Below are positions 40,401-53,500 of a stretch of 64,000 bases of DNA, one piece after another. The stretch lies in the NCBI GenBank assembly GCA_000328365.1, contig KB310235.1:77636-141635 (forward strand), given 5' to 3'. The notes below the pieces were generated by a model. The model saw nothing but the letters and a program-made list of their open reading frames with translations. It was not told the DNA's origin and ran no database searches. Both the position numbers and the translations under genes were made by a program. Positions within the stretch are counted from its first letter, which is position 1. Every line of letters starts with the position of its first letter. This DNA is from Capitella teleta. Its lineage: Eukaryota > Annelida > Polychaeta > Capitellidae.

Positions 40401-40973
40401 GATGAATAGTTAGCTCAGAGCATCACCTGAAAGAGAAAAGAAAAAATGCTCAACGTGGAATGATGGAGGGAAGAGAGTTCAAAGTACGTCTTTGAGGTCA
40501 TCCAGTGCTCATGTCACCCCATAAGCACAGGAGATCATGTGCACTTGGAATTGGCACGAAGGATTATCTGCTATGAGTTTTCTTCATTAGTTTCAAACAG
40601 CATGGGGTTCAGAGAGGAAGGCGAGAAGGAAAGTAGACTTTTTAAGTCCTCGAGTGAATTGAATTTGAGATTGAGGAAGCGCAAAAATTAACACAAGTAC
40701 AGCTGATTGGTTATCATTAATGACCTACATATCGCAAATGTTTTCATCTGATTTGCGTAAATTATGGGTCGTTGTACAATCAGGTAAAACCTTAGCCCCA
40801 ATATAGTATACCATTATGGCATGCTGTCAGTTCTACTTCCGAGACAAATTTTGTTTCTGGATACTAGTAATGATACCTTCGTAAACCAGATATTTTTTAT
40901 ATTCTGAGGCGTTTCATTTATTTGGCAATTTTTATGGGGACAAAGAAATCCAGATTATCAAGGAATATAACTA

Positions 40974-41016
40974 AAGGACAGTCAATGATCACATGAAGGA
41001 CAGTCAATGATCACAT
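40974..41016. repeat. Tandem duplication of a 21-nt unit
   Basis: Two identical 21-nt copies beginning aaggacagtc lie at 40,974-40,994 and 40,996-41,016 with one g between them. It is a recent local duplication with no visible coding role. Confidence 0.9.
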
Positions 41017-41667
41017 TATATCCTGCAGATATCCTAAAAACATTCAGAACAGTTAGCTCATTTACATACATCTCTGATTCTCTGTCAACATCAGCACAGA
41101 AATTTATGCAGCAACATGAAACAACTGGGTTTTGTGTGGTCAGTGGTGATAAGAAGGATTGTAGTGTCCTACACAAGGACACACGCGAGGTTGGCTTCAA
41201 GGGTGGTGTATCTAATTTCAGCAACCGCCCAAGTGGCAGTGGGAAGTTACTAGTTAGATTATGCTAAAATCAGCTTCTGCCACAGACCCCCGCTATACAT
41301 ATGACCCGAACTCAAAATATTGTGCAGAAGACTATAGACACATGTATGTAAAAGCCTTTTGTCCATTATAAAAATTGCAGCAAATGTGAAGGAAGTGGAA
41401 TATTAATGCTTACAGAATGCTATATTCCATAGAAGAAATGTGGCGCTTGGAATAAACGGTTGAATGATCAGGGATCAGAGCAATTCATGAGAGCAGAAAA
41501 GAGATGACTGATCCAAATCTGATTGGAGTCGACCCGCCACAACAACAAAAGTGAAAAGATCAGTTTTCTAACAGCATGCCAATGATAATGATTTTTTATT
41601 CTCTCCTCCTTCCTGCTCAATAACCAAATTACTGAATGAATTATTAATATTAAATATACTATAGACA

Positions 41668-41736
41668 TAGCACAGATAAATCGGGCGAGGTCTGGGGACC
41701 CCTGGGTCTCGCTGTAGTATCATAGTATGTCAGCTA
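41668..41736 (+). repeat. Dispersed repeat fragment, copy A
   Basis: Shares tagcacaga, ggacccctg, gtctcgctgtagtat and gtcagcta, in the same order, with 44,613-44,671, apart from a short insertion. It is probably a fragment of an interspersed element of unknown class. Confidence 0.6.
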
Positions 41737-42300
41737 CTATTACTATAGACAGTACAATACAATATTTACGCGTAGGCCCTAATAATAGCCTAATGATCTA
41801 ATCATTATAATTATTCAGCAAATGAACTCTTGACTCGATCAGACTGTGACTCAATCCAATTGCTACACCTATAGGGTATGAATTATGGAGTTCATTGGGA
41901 CTGTTCCTAGATTAATTCTGACTAATTGTGAACACCGGTATTGCAAGACGTCATACATTACAATCCCCAAGTTGAACTTCAACTTGCAAGACAAGGCTCA
42001 GCGCCAGGCCCGGCCCCAGGGTAATGAAAGAAGTACACATCAATGATCACACAGGCGGCGACATTCAATTAAACTCACCATGAAACGGCAGAGAAAAGAT
42101 GGTAGCACTGAAGAGCGTGCAATACGCGCTTCACTTGAGTGGGTTGAATGCAAAACAGTGATAAGGCCTGCGAAATAGCAAACACCCGCCTCACTTCAGT
42201 TGCCACTGAGTCATGTGCTTGCATCGGATGACAGCGCCCACTCAACGCCCATTGGCTGATAACTGGGTCACGACAGGTGATATGAATATTCAACATTTGT

Positions 42301-43087
42301 TGGGGTGGGTTTTCATCCTGATGAATATTCATTATAATTAATATGGTTGGCCAGCAAAACCCAATTTGTACGGAGCTTATATTATCCATGCTGGGTGCGG
42401 TTTTCAACATTTGTTCCGTTAGTCTGACAGAAATACCGTGAATATAATTTTCCTTTATTCAAATAAGTTTTGAATCATTTCATTACATGCAATGAATATC
42501 AAATGATACTAGTTGATTGATACTAGTCAATCATCGACCACGATCATAATGTACGTACGCAACCAAACGTTGCATAAGAAAAGAAATCATAACGTTAATC
42601 AGAACAGATGGCGGGCGTTTGGGGACACCTAAGAGACCCTTTAAAGATTATAGGATCTCTAGGAGACCCCTACTATCTTCAGGACGTGCTGATTATAAAC
42701 ACCTATGCTATGGAGATTCATGAAGTGGTGAATTTTGAACTCTTGTAAACCAGACAGAAAAGAAGTAATAAATGTTTAACCAGAATTAATCAAAACCAAT
42801 TAAGTATAAAGACAATCTGATTTTATTAAAAGCTCCAGATCTATAAAGTTATAAGGCACAGAAGAAACTGAACGCAACAAAAGATGATGGCACGAAATAA
42901 AACACAAGAAGAAAGCACAAATTGAAAGCTATAAAAGCTTATTGAAGCTAAATAAAATAAATGTAATATATGAAGGTATTTAAAAAACACAGACCTAATT
43001 ATGAGAGGATTATAAAAGGAGAATATTATTTGGGTCAAAATGATGTGGATCGGATTTTGAAAATCAGTCTTTTTGTGATGACGGCAT
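42301..43087. other. Region between NPC1 promoter and DFFA stop
   Basis: AT-rich, with no gene seen. The right part is the likely 3'UTR of the DFFA-like gene, with a minus-strand AATAAA at 42,822-42,827. Confidence 0.6.
42822..42827 (-). terminator. Poly(A) signal of the DFFA-like gene
   Basis: AATAAA on the minus strand, about 260 nt downstream of the DFFA-like stop codon. Confidence 0.5.
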
Positions 43088-44013
43088 TCACAATCTTTTT
43101 TTCCTTTTAGGATCAGTCTCATTTTCAGGAGGAGGTTGTTGAGGCTGCAGGCCCATGGTCATGGCGACCAACTGCAGCAGAGATGCGTACTCCTTCGCCT
43201 CAATGTGTTCATCCATGAATCGCTGGGAAGCCTCCAACAATAAGCGAGAAGAATCAGGACCATTTTTGACGTTAATGTATTCGCCCAGACGTTCATGACC
43301 CATGTCGAGAAGAAGCTGTAAGAGAATTAATAAAGAGATACAAGGAAACTGTGAAACATTAGTTGAATCACCTGAAGGTCATCTGGAGAGAATGCAACAA
43401 CCTTAGAAAGATCAGCTCTCAGAGCCACGATCAGCTCATCTAAACGACCATTCCCAGTCGATATCATGGGACCATCGGTCTCATCATATCCTTCTGCAAG
43501 TTGAGGGGGTTTTGTGAACTTAGTCAGAATTCAGGTATTCACAAGAAAAAAAAAAAAAAAAATCATCAACATTTCAATCTAAGAATGATGGAAACATTGA
43601 TTTTCAATAAAATGACAAAATTTTAAATATCAACTTGATGCATGTACTTAACTATTATAGTCTTTACACGTATACCCAAAAAGCTATATATTAAATACCA
43701 AGTCTGTTCAGAGGAACAAAATCTTGATTGAGTGTCAAAAAAACCAGTGCAGTCTGGGGTTCAAGGCACTGGAAGTAGTCCTCATCTTCCACAAGGGTTG
43801 CATCAGACTCCAGAACAATTCGGATGTCTGCATCTTTCTCCAGACCCAATTTCTGAGCACCTGTATTATTTTTACAATCCATTCACAATTCAACTCTGAA
43901 GGGAATTTCAAACCTTTAACAATCAGTTCACGCAGAGATCCAACGACCAAACCAACACGCTTTGAACCATCATGGGTCACGACCTTGAACGCCTTTTTGT
44001 TCTCCGCTGCCAT
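43088..44013 (-). CDS. DFFA: DFFA/ICAD-like CIDE-N protein (caspase-activated DNase inhibitor)
   Basis: DFFA (ICAD, DFF45) is the chaperone and inhibitor of the apoptotic nuclease CAD; caspase-3 cleavage releases CAD. Four exons (43914-44013, 43699-43860, 43372-43493, 43088-43315) give 203 aa from an ATG at 44,013 to TGA at 43,088-43,090. Residues about 7-80 are a CIDE-N domain: KKAFKVVTHDGSKRVGL, SLRELIVKG, RIVLESDATLVEDEDYF, TALVFLTLN. Residues 91-94 are DETD followed by Gly, in the same place as the human DETD caspase-3 site. The next part (LRADLSKVVAFSPDDLQLLLD ... ASLLQL, broken by an intron) resembles the human central domain. The C-terminal third of human DFFA (331 aa) is absent; the protein ends in a basic KRKKRL, a possible nuclear signal. 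A CIDE-N protein of another subfamily is possible, but the DETD position favours DFFA. Confidence 0.9.
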
Positions 44014-44612
44014 TCTGAGCTCTTGGGTTCAAAGTTCAAACTGAAAACTGAAAATGTGACTATTCATAGAGCAGTTGGATACATCCAGATTATTCAGGGT
44101 CTGATTCTATAGGCACAAAGTTAAGGATCATTCAACATTGACGGAATTGCTTTGGGCAGAATATTTAGAGATGAACAACATTTGCTATTGTTGATTGATC
44201 CTCGTTTGTGTTTCCACGACATTTCGAAACAGCATGGGTATATGAGACGGAGAGAAGTTCACCATTCTGCAGAATATTTTGCCATTCCCTCAAGCCCTGT
44301 CAGAAGTTGAAACAACTTGAATCTTGACTACTGGCACACTGCAGGCATTGCAATATATGTGAACCTTTTGGGATGCATTCATTTGAAAATTAGTAGGCTA
44401 TTGTAATATTATTTTAGGTGAAAGGTGATTTTTCATAAGGATAGGCAAGCTTTGTATGGCAGACCATTATGCAGCATTTGATAGGCATTTGATAGGCCTA
44501 ACTAGTTACTGCAACCTGCTCGGTGTCAGGCCTGGCCAGACGCCAAGTGTGGCTCTAATTAAATATGAATATTAAATAAATATTATATTAATAATTATAA
44601 TTAATAATTAAG

Positions 44613-44671
44613 TAGCACAGAAAAATTGGAGGACCCCTGTGTCTCGCTGTAGTATGTCAGGCTGTCAGCTA
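44613..44671 (+). repeat. Dispersed repeat fragment, copy B
   Basis: Same element as 41,668-41,736, sharing ggacccctg and gtctcgctgtagtatg. Confidence 0.6.
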
Positions 44672-44738
44672 ATAATTAAGCATCACATATTAATTATTAA
44701 TAGTCTTTCAATGCTACTTCAGTACTTTTATACTTAAA

Positions 44739-44914
44739 TTATTATTATTTATTTTTTTTGAGGGCTTATTTAACCTCGGAATCCTGAAGCCTGACGGCTT
44801 ATGTGGTCCGAGGAGGTAATCAGGAGTTAAGGTTGGTGGCTGGCTTCGAACCTCTAGTGGTCAGCGCCAAGCCCTTTCGAGGCGAGCACGCTAACCACTC
44901 GGCCACCACCTCTC
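44739..44914 (-). mobile_element. tRNA-derived SINE, family 3 (Ser/Leu-type head)
   Basis: On the minus strand the head has an A box (tggccgagtggttagcg) and a B box (ggttcgaagcc) separated as in tRNAs with a long variable arm, and its ends (ggtggtgg / ccagccacc) nearly pair. A non-tRNA body of about 75 nt follows and ends in caaaaaaaataaataataat. Flanks suggest an imperfect target-site duplication (aattaagttaaagt versus a diverged copy). It differs in sequence from families 1 and 2. Confidence 0.7.
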
Positions 44915-45925
44915 CAACTTTAACTTAATTGATAGGTTTGTCTCTAACTCCAAAATTAATTGAATTGACCACTGCCCGAAAGCCAGGAATTGAATGGAAT
45001 CATTCGGTTGTTATCATCTTGCAGAGGTGGCTGTTCCATGTTTTGCAAAACAGTCACACCCACTTTATGATGATAGGCCTACTTTGTCTTCAATAATCAA
45101 TTACTAGGCCCGATCAAGCTGCATTATGTAGCCATAATCTGTGGGGATGATGCTTATAGCAATAGGAGTCTTGGAACCAGGGAACGAGGCTAGGCGGATT
45201 AAGCCCAATCATCATCCGATGCCAAGCTTGAGCTTGAAGCTTGAAGCTAATTACAGTAATTAGTAAGTTAGTACTTCCTAACTGTAAACTCACTGATAGT
45301 GATACGTTGACCAACGTGAAAAAGGCTGTTCGACCAAATTCGTCATACAGTCAATGCTCCTATTACGAATTAGGATATATAATATACATCAGCACAATTG
45401 AGAGACCAAGAGGTAATCGAATTAAGAGGTGTCAGCGAATTGGAAAAATTAGATGATCAAGTCATTTTCACTTTTACTTTCACTTTCAAATTGTGTTTAG
45501 CAAACCATTTGATGGAAAGTCAAATTTTGCTTCTATTTTTTGGGGGGCGCCAAATCCTGATTCTTCGTTCAGAACGCACACACTAATTTGATTATATATT
45601 TATGTATCTGTAGTATTACTAAATTGATAGATATATTTGTTTTCAATTAATTACAGCTGTTAAATGGAGAGGTTATTTCTTTATTGTTCCATTCTTTTGG
45701 GGAATTCATTTTGCTTTCTATGTTAATTTCCCATTTTGCTCTTCCTCTTGAATCGCATATGTACCTCACGTGACTTTGTAAAATACGAAAGTCTAGCTAA
45801 CTGTCCGAATAATGCTATATACTACAAGTAATATGACAGATTACTTTGTTAATGTTACTTAGTACTACATGTAGTACATGTATTGCCTTATTGGCCATAG
45901 TTGTTTTTCAAATGGTCGTTTTTGA

Positions 45926-47131
<1,206 letters not shown>

Positions 47132-47384
47132 AAACAACCTTATTTGGTTTACCATATAATGTGTTGATTTTGTCTTTCTATACCACCTCCTGTCATATAC
47201 ATGATATTCATTCTCATCATATTACTATTGAAAGGACATATGGCTTATGATTGATGTCTTAGTCATGTATTCATTTATTTAGTTCACTTGGAATTGCTTC
47301 CCTCATCTTAGTATTTTCTGCTTCCATTATGTGCTTATTTCCTATTTTGTGATAACAAAATAATTGTTAAATTATTCTTAAGAT

Positions 47385-47390
47385 AATAAA
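47385..47390 (+). terminator. Poly(A) signal of LZIC
   Basis: AATAAA about 255 nt after the LZIC stop codon on the same strand. Confidence 0.6.
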
Positions 47391-50300
47391 TATAATGTAT
47401 AATGTAATTCATAAACAAATTTTTTTTTTAAGAATCATTCTCATTGCTGCAATTGAAGAAAATTCTTGTAAATTGCCTTTTGCATTTATGAGGAATACCT
47501 TGTTCTATTTTGGAATTGGTTGAATTCTGAGGAAATGAATGAATATTTAGTGCATCAATGATGGAAATCATTGATGCACATTGATGCACATGGAAAATGC
47601 AAATCCGTCTAATATTATAGTTTTGAACATAGCATGAATCCTGGATCATGATCTATGGGCGAACACTCCGGCCAATATTTGCACTCAGCTTGAACTTGAA
47701 ATCTTGGTGCTTAGATCCCGAAGTCAGCCGGCCGGCCGATTGATTTGTGGCTGTCTGAGGCCTTTTTTGGCTGGCTAGTCGGTCAGCTGACCTTTTTGAG
47801 GCTGTCTATGATTTTTTTCCGGCTGGCTCAGATCGGCTGCAGTGCTAATACATGTACATTCATTGTATTCATTAACCCTTCTTGTGATCTTCGCGACTAT
47901 TTTCGCGATAAGCACAAGAAGGGTGCGTTATGATCCTTCTGACTGCTAATCGTGACAATAGTCGTTTACGAAGATACCCGAAGTTAGTCGGCACTTTCCT
48001 TGACATAAATTGATCATCGGCTATGCTTGGAGATGTGACCTACTTTAGGCTTCTGGTTTCAGCCATGTGGTTGTTTATTTTTAGCCTCAGCTTTGTTTTG
48101 AACCTGCCGACCTCTGTTTACATGCCGGGGGATTTAAACGTCTGCAGATAGATTCAATTGCGCGCAATCGTTGCTATTTTAGCCTGATGTAGATATTATT
48201 TCATGAATGAAACATTGATTACATGTGGTAATACGCTGTTTTACTACACATTGCAGTTGACCATGGCTTCTGCAGACGTTTCTAATTCTAGTTACTGGTG
48301 TGCTGATTGCAAAGTCAGTTTATGCATCCCTGACTGTTTCAAAAGATATCATACTCTTGAATGCTATTAATGGTAATGTTCAGTGTTTATAAGTTTCCTA
48401 ACATTCACTTGGTAACTTTTTCTATTATTTTATCTTGTATTTGAAGCCTTAAGTAAGCTGCAGAGACTTTATCATGTTCTGCATAAGAAAAATTCTTGTA
48501 ATGTTATATCAAATGAAACATAGTTTTTCTTAGTTTTTTTTAGCTCTGACTATGGGTTCATCAGAAAATTCAGAATCTGTAGATGCAATTTGCTATAAAG
48601 AATATTAGTTTATGTTGAGAAATGGCCGAGATATGATTTTTTCAAGATTGTACATCTGAAGTTTTACAAATTCTGAAAATGTGGCAGACAGAGGGATACG
48701 GGGGCCTAAGATATTAAGGCACAAGAGGGTTAATACATGTATTTTGTTGCTATAAGTGTAATACGTCTTGCTGTATCAGTGTATGTATAAGAAAATAATA
48801 ATAAGAATTTAGGGAGGTCACTGAGTTCAACCAAATGATACGACATACCGTGGTACGTATGCAGTATTATTTCTCCATTGATGCCCTTATCATGGCTCGT
48901 GCCTGCTATAAAATACTCATGGTAACAACAAGCACCCAAAAAACGAAATATGGATGAAAAGTGATAAGCAAAGAAAAAAAACCAAAAAACCCCAAAAACC
49001 ACATTTAGCTATTGGTTGCCAATTGCTACCAACAGGATAGTAATAATGGCAGATGATTCAGCCTGTGAAGGGGAAATTTTGGAATTGTTTACCATTGAGA
49101 ATTCTATGCAGAATTGAAGATACGTTTCTTCATCATCTCGGTTCTAGTGGAAGCGAGGTTATGGCTGCTTTCATCTTAATATCAGTATAGAAATTATCTT
49201 TATTTTTTAGAACCTTCATTTCTAAATCATATAATAAATTACGCTGCATTTCCACTTTCTGAAGTAGCGATCATCCCTCTCGTACTTGTTTAAAAAAGGC
49301 AGCATACATTGACAGTTAATTTACTTTGTGAAATTCTATAAATCATGTTATTTCTTACCAAATCTCTCGAAAGAAATGCGGCTAACCGATGTATTTTCGG
49401 TGGCGACTGAGCCAACTGTTTTTCGGCGGGTCAGTGAAATTCCAGCGGCGGCGGCGGCTCAAATATTTTTCAGCTGGCTAGTTTGCTTTTCCTGGTTGGC
49501 TTCGGGGTCTAATGTTGCTGTACAAGTGTACATGTACTATTTTATACAAAGCAAATTCATGCAATCAAGTGTGAGCAAAAGAAAAGCAGTATAAATTAGT
49601 AATTATTAATCCTGAGCTGAACACCAAATCTGTCGGCAATTCCACTGAAAAACAGCTAATGCCCATCAATTGAGCATTTTCACAATATAGTCAGCATTAT
49701 CTTGCCTGAAGCTCATATCGTTCTGGTCGTCAAGAAAATTAAAGTCAATAAACCTCAAAGAGAGGAACAGAATTGTTGTTAACTCTTAATTGGGGTCCTC
49801 ATTTTGAAGAGACTCGCTCAGACACCGACACCCTTTGGCCGAGGAGCAGATGCCCTGCCAAGATTTTGCATTGGATGAACACTGGCATTTTATGATTTTA
49901 AGAATCCTTGTTTATAAATAAAACTTGGATTATTGCTGGATCCACAATGAAAAAAGAAACAGATGAAACGAAAGCACATTTTATTGCTTCCCTTGACAAG
50001 ATTCATGATTTGGAAGGAACGACCTGATGTTAGTTGCAAAAGCGATCACCAACATGTATCACTGCACCACCACCACTTAACTCATACACATCACTGCTCT
50101 CTCCTGACCCTCCTAAACAGAGGTGTCTTCTTTAGTACCGCATAATATCAAGGAGAATCTGAGAGAAATTGTTAGTCTGTTTACAGCATAAGAATAAGAT
50201 TAAAATAGCAAAGCAAGGAATAATATAAATACAAGTAAACATTGTTTTTGACGACATCATCACGAGTATAAACACACAATAATTCTGTTTAATTATAAAT

Positions 50301-50549
50301 CAACCAGCTCTTGTTCAATATTGCATCACTGAGAGCACCGATTTGGAAATTAAAAAAAAATAAAATTTTCGTCATCTATGGCATCAAGAAAAATCACGAG
50401 GATCCAAACAGTTTCAAAGAGGAGAGAATTAGTTTTATAAATGATATGCTGAAAAAATTTGAGATTTCGCTTTCCAGGCTTTTTGAGATGTTTTGATACA
50501 AATTTTTGTGTAAGTGCATGAAGGAGATGAATGAATAAATGATGGGTGC
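47391..50549. other. Region between LZIC and PLOD (convergent 3' ends)
   Basis: No gene was recognised. It contains the hairpin at 47,875-47,924 and two G/C-richer islands with repeated ggctgg/cagctg words (about 47,690-47,840 and 49,380-49,510) that may share a repeat origin. A minus-strand AATAAA at 49,980-49,985 could end the PLOD transcript. Confidence 0.55.
47875..47924. repeat. 50-nt inverted repeat
   Basis: Perfect 12-nt arms acccttcttgtg and cacaagaagggt are separated by 26 nt that contain a second, inner match (tcgcga / tcgcga). The whole unit can fold into a long hairpin. No transposon ends were found around it. Confidence 0.85.
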
Positions 50550-53500
50550 TCATGGGTCGATGAATGACACCATGATATAGCGAGTGCCTCCTGTGGTCGG
50601 GAGACCCTCATGGAAATGCGTCAGGCGACCAGCGTGCATCAGAAGCCAGCCCTGGCGGGCGTTGGTTACACTGCAGTTTTGTCGGATGAACCTCGTTCCT
50701 CCTCCCTGGGATGAAGAAATAAATAAAAAAACGAATTCATTAAGTTGAAGATTTTTCCCCAGTACCGAAAATAATTAACCAAAAACCCAAGCAGATAATA
50801 TACAAAATGAAAAGGCCATACCGTGAAATCAATTCCCGGTCGATTAAGAGCGATATTGATGGTGTACGAAGAACTGTCGCTATGTGGTTTCAACCGATCC
50901 TGCTCTCCGGGCGTATACCTCACCACAAAATTCATATGCGCCCTTGCCTGTGAAGCAGTGAAAATAAACTTAACTAAGGAATACCTCAAAATCAATTCCA
51001 GGACGATTCAGAGCAATGTTTATAGTGTAAGTGGAGATATCATTGTGCGGCTTCAGGTAACTCTGTCCATGAGGTTGGTATCGAACAACAAAATTCATCA
51101 GTGATTCAGCCTGAGTGCGTCCAAAGGAATCGGAAAAAATGGCATTGAAAAAAAATTTGGTAACAAAATCTGAAAATTCCTTCTGTAATAGCAATCAATT
51201 AATCACCTCTGTGTAATAGCCTTCAAACACTTTGCCACTGTAAGGTCCGATGTACGACTTGAGTATCTCCAGCCACTGAGGCTCCCAGTCAATCTGGTTT
51301 GTGTGAATATCCACCGTTGGTACGTTTTCATAAGATCCTCCAAGACGGTCGTCAACAGCAGGCTGCGAGATCCACGAGTAAAACAAGTTCAAGACGGGCG
51401 TACAAGCAAACCTGGTGTCCTCCTCCTGACCACTTCCCATAATGCTCCATTTCGTCTATCAGATCCCAGCAGAATTTCGTTGTGACGATGGGCAGCCAAA
51501 AAACATCGGGACATGGCTGCTCTAACTCGGAGAACGGCACCGTGTTCAAGTACCGGTTGAACTCTGGGTGCAGGTATTTCTTCTCCCACATCTAAAAAAA
51601 TCACATCCAGCATCCAAAGCATGGTGAGATCCAAGCACTCACCTCACGGTTATCAAATATCATGTACAGATCGCCGTGAGCTTTGCTAGGGTCAAACTGC
51701 TCGCTGTCTACCAAGAGACCGTACTTCTTCTGGTTGTCAACGTACATGAAGATGCCCTGCAATCACAAGTAATGACATCCTGTCATGATTCAATGCACGT
51801 ACCAACCTTCTCCCTCATGCGCTTGCAAATCGCCATGTCTGAATCAAGATCAGAGTCTGTGTAGCCACCAAGGAGGGAAGGCACCAAGTATCCATGGATC
51901 AGCAGACTCTGGCTGATGTACGGCACATTCCACTGGCCCCTGCATCACAGCAGCACCAAAGTCAGAAGCATCAAATGAAGCAATTAAGTACCAGTCTGGC
52001 TACACAATGGTACATCATTCATATCAAATCAGTGCAAATGTGGTTTAAAACACTCAGTTAATTTGGCAACTCGGTTGCGTTATAATCGCAGCAGAGCAGA
52101 CACCCTGGATCGGGGTAACCCCCCACCCTATTGCATACAAAATCAAGAGCCCAGGAGAATGAATCTTGTGAATTGCCCTCAGCAACCACAGGTGAGGAGG
52201 AGGCACCTACTTCTGTCTGCCAGTGACGATCTCAGCGTAGTCGTCTGATCTCTTGTAGAAGCCATCAGGACTGAGGCTGCCCCAGAAGTTGGACCACAGT
52301 TTGCCAGGACGTGAGAGAAGAGGAGCAATCACAGACCTAAATAACACAATGATAAAAAGGCCTGAGTCAAGAGTGTGTGCATACCGATTGTACTGAATGA
52401 GGTCAACCAGTGTGTTGTGATCCTCCAGTTGAACATCCCCATCCACAGTGAACAAATATTCGCATTTCTTGCTGTTGCACTTCTCGCTGTAAACAAAAAT
52501 AAAACTGAGATCACAAAGCAGAGCAAGTTGGGTAGCGCACAGTGCTTTGTTTCGAGCCGTCCAATCATTGAGCTCGGAGACAGGAGTTTCGATCTGCTTT
52601 GAGCCGAATTCATCACCGTTTCTTTCCAAGAATTCATCAACATACTTCTTGGAAGACTCATCCTAAAAGATGTGAGCTCAAATTAATTGCTCATTAAGTG
52701 CTTGAGAACTCACTGAGTAATGAAGGTAGAGATCAATTTTTGATTTTGGGTAGGACAAGTTGCCAATATTGTAAAAAAATTCCTGAAGGAAGGCTGTTGG
52801 TTGCTCAATGAAGATTGCCATCATTACTTGGGGGTAGTTCTCCGTCTGCAATACAATTATCATAGATCAGCGTTTAAGAAAAATTAGGATTTTGCACTGT
52901 TCTCAGCCTACCTGACATGGCATGCATGAATTTAATTTTACTTGACCACCAAAATATAGTATGAGTAATGGGCAAAATGACAATCAAAGTATTAGGTAAA
53001 AGTCCCATGGCAAATAAAAGAGCTTGGCTGGTGGAGATGATCCCATCATGTCAATATGTTAGTTAGCATTATGAAGGTGGCGCCTGTCTCCTTAAATCAA
53101 TCCTCAAAGTAAAAAAAAAAGAAAGAGTAAAAACAATACAAATGATAGATTTAAAATTTTGAAATATTTAATCATACATGAACTCTGAACCATATTGCTC
53201 ACACCTAAGGGCTAGTGATTTCACAAATAATAACTGAAAGCCACGTCACAAAATATATATGAGCCTGAGGCCAATAAAGAGCACATTTTGCCAATAAAAT
53301 CAAGATAACTGAAAAGTGCTCTTCTGGTGTATAGCGCATCAATACTTCAAAAGGTCACAAAAAGTGAAATTATAAATTTTAGCTACATATTAGGAACAGC
53401 ATATGGTAACGATCATTATTGACAAATGATATCAACATAATCATAAACTAGGAACAGGGTAATTGTGAATTGTAACCCCAGCCAGATGGTTTATGATAAT

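Larger units (their letters stand above)
40401..42300 (-). promoter_or_regulatory. Likely NPC1 5'UTR intron and promoter
   Basis: Just before the NPC1 start codon an acceptor (ttctctttcag) is followed by a short leader, so the 5'UTR seems spliced. A good donor (catg|gtgagttt) ends a candidate non-coding exon at 42,079. Joining the two would create a four-codon upstream ORF (ATG GTG ATG CTC TGA) just before the NPC1 ATG. Upstream, an inverted CCAAT box (attgg, 42,251-42,255) in an NF-Y-like context and a partly palindromic tcacgacaggtga (42,268-42,280) lie where a promoter would be. The splice pairing is inferred. Confidence 0.4.

Noticed and set aside
50822-51110. The two PLOD catalytic exons as one long exon or as an assembly error
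   Set aside because: Reading through the spacer meets an in-frame stop. The copies differ at 12 of 42 residues and at many silent sites, too much for a misassembled duplicate.
52487-52540. Extra coding sequence in PLOD, since the frame stays open through this segment
   Set aside because: It is 54 nt with a gtgcgc donor and ttacag acceptor. Removing it restores the family's spacing between ARN and VDGDV, so it is an intron whose length is a multiple of three.
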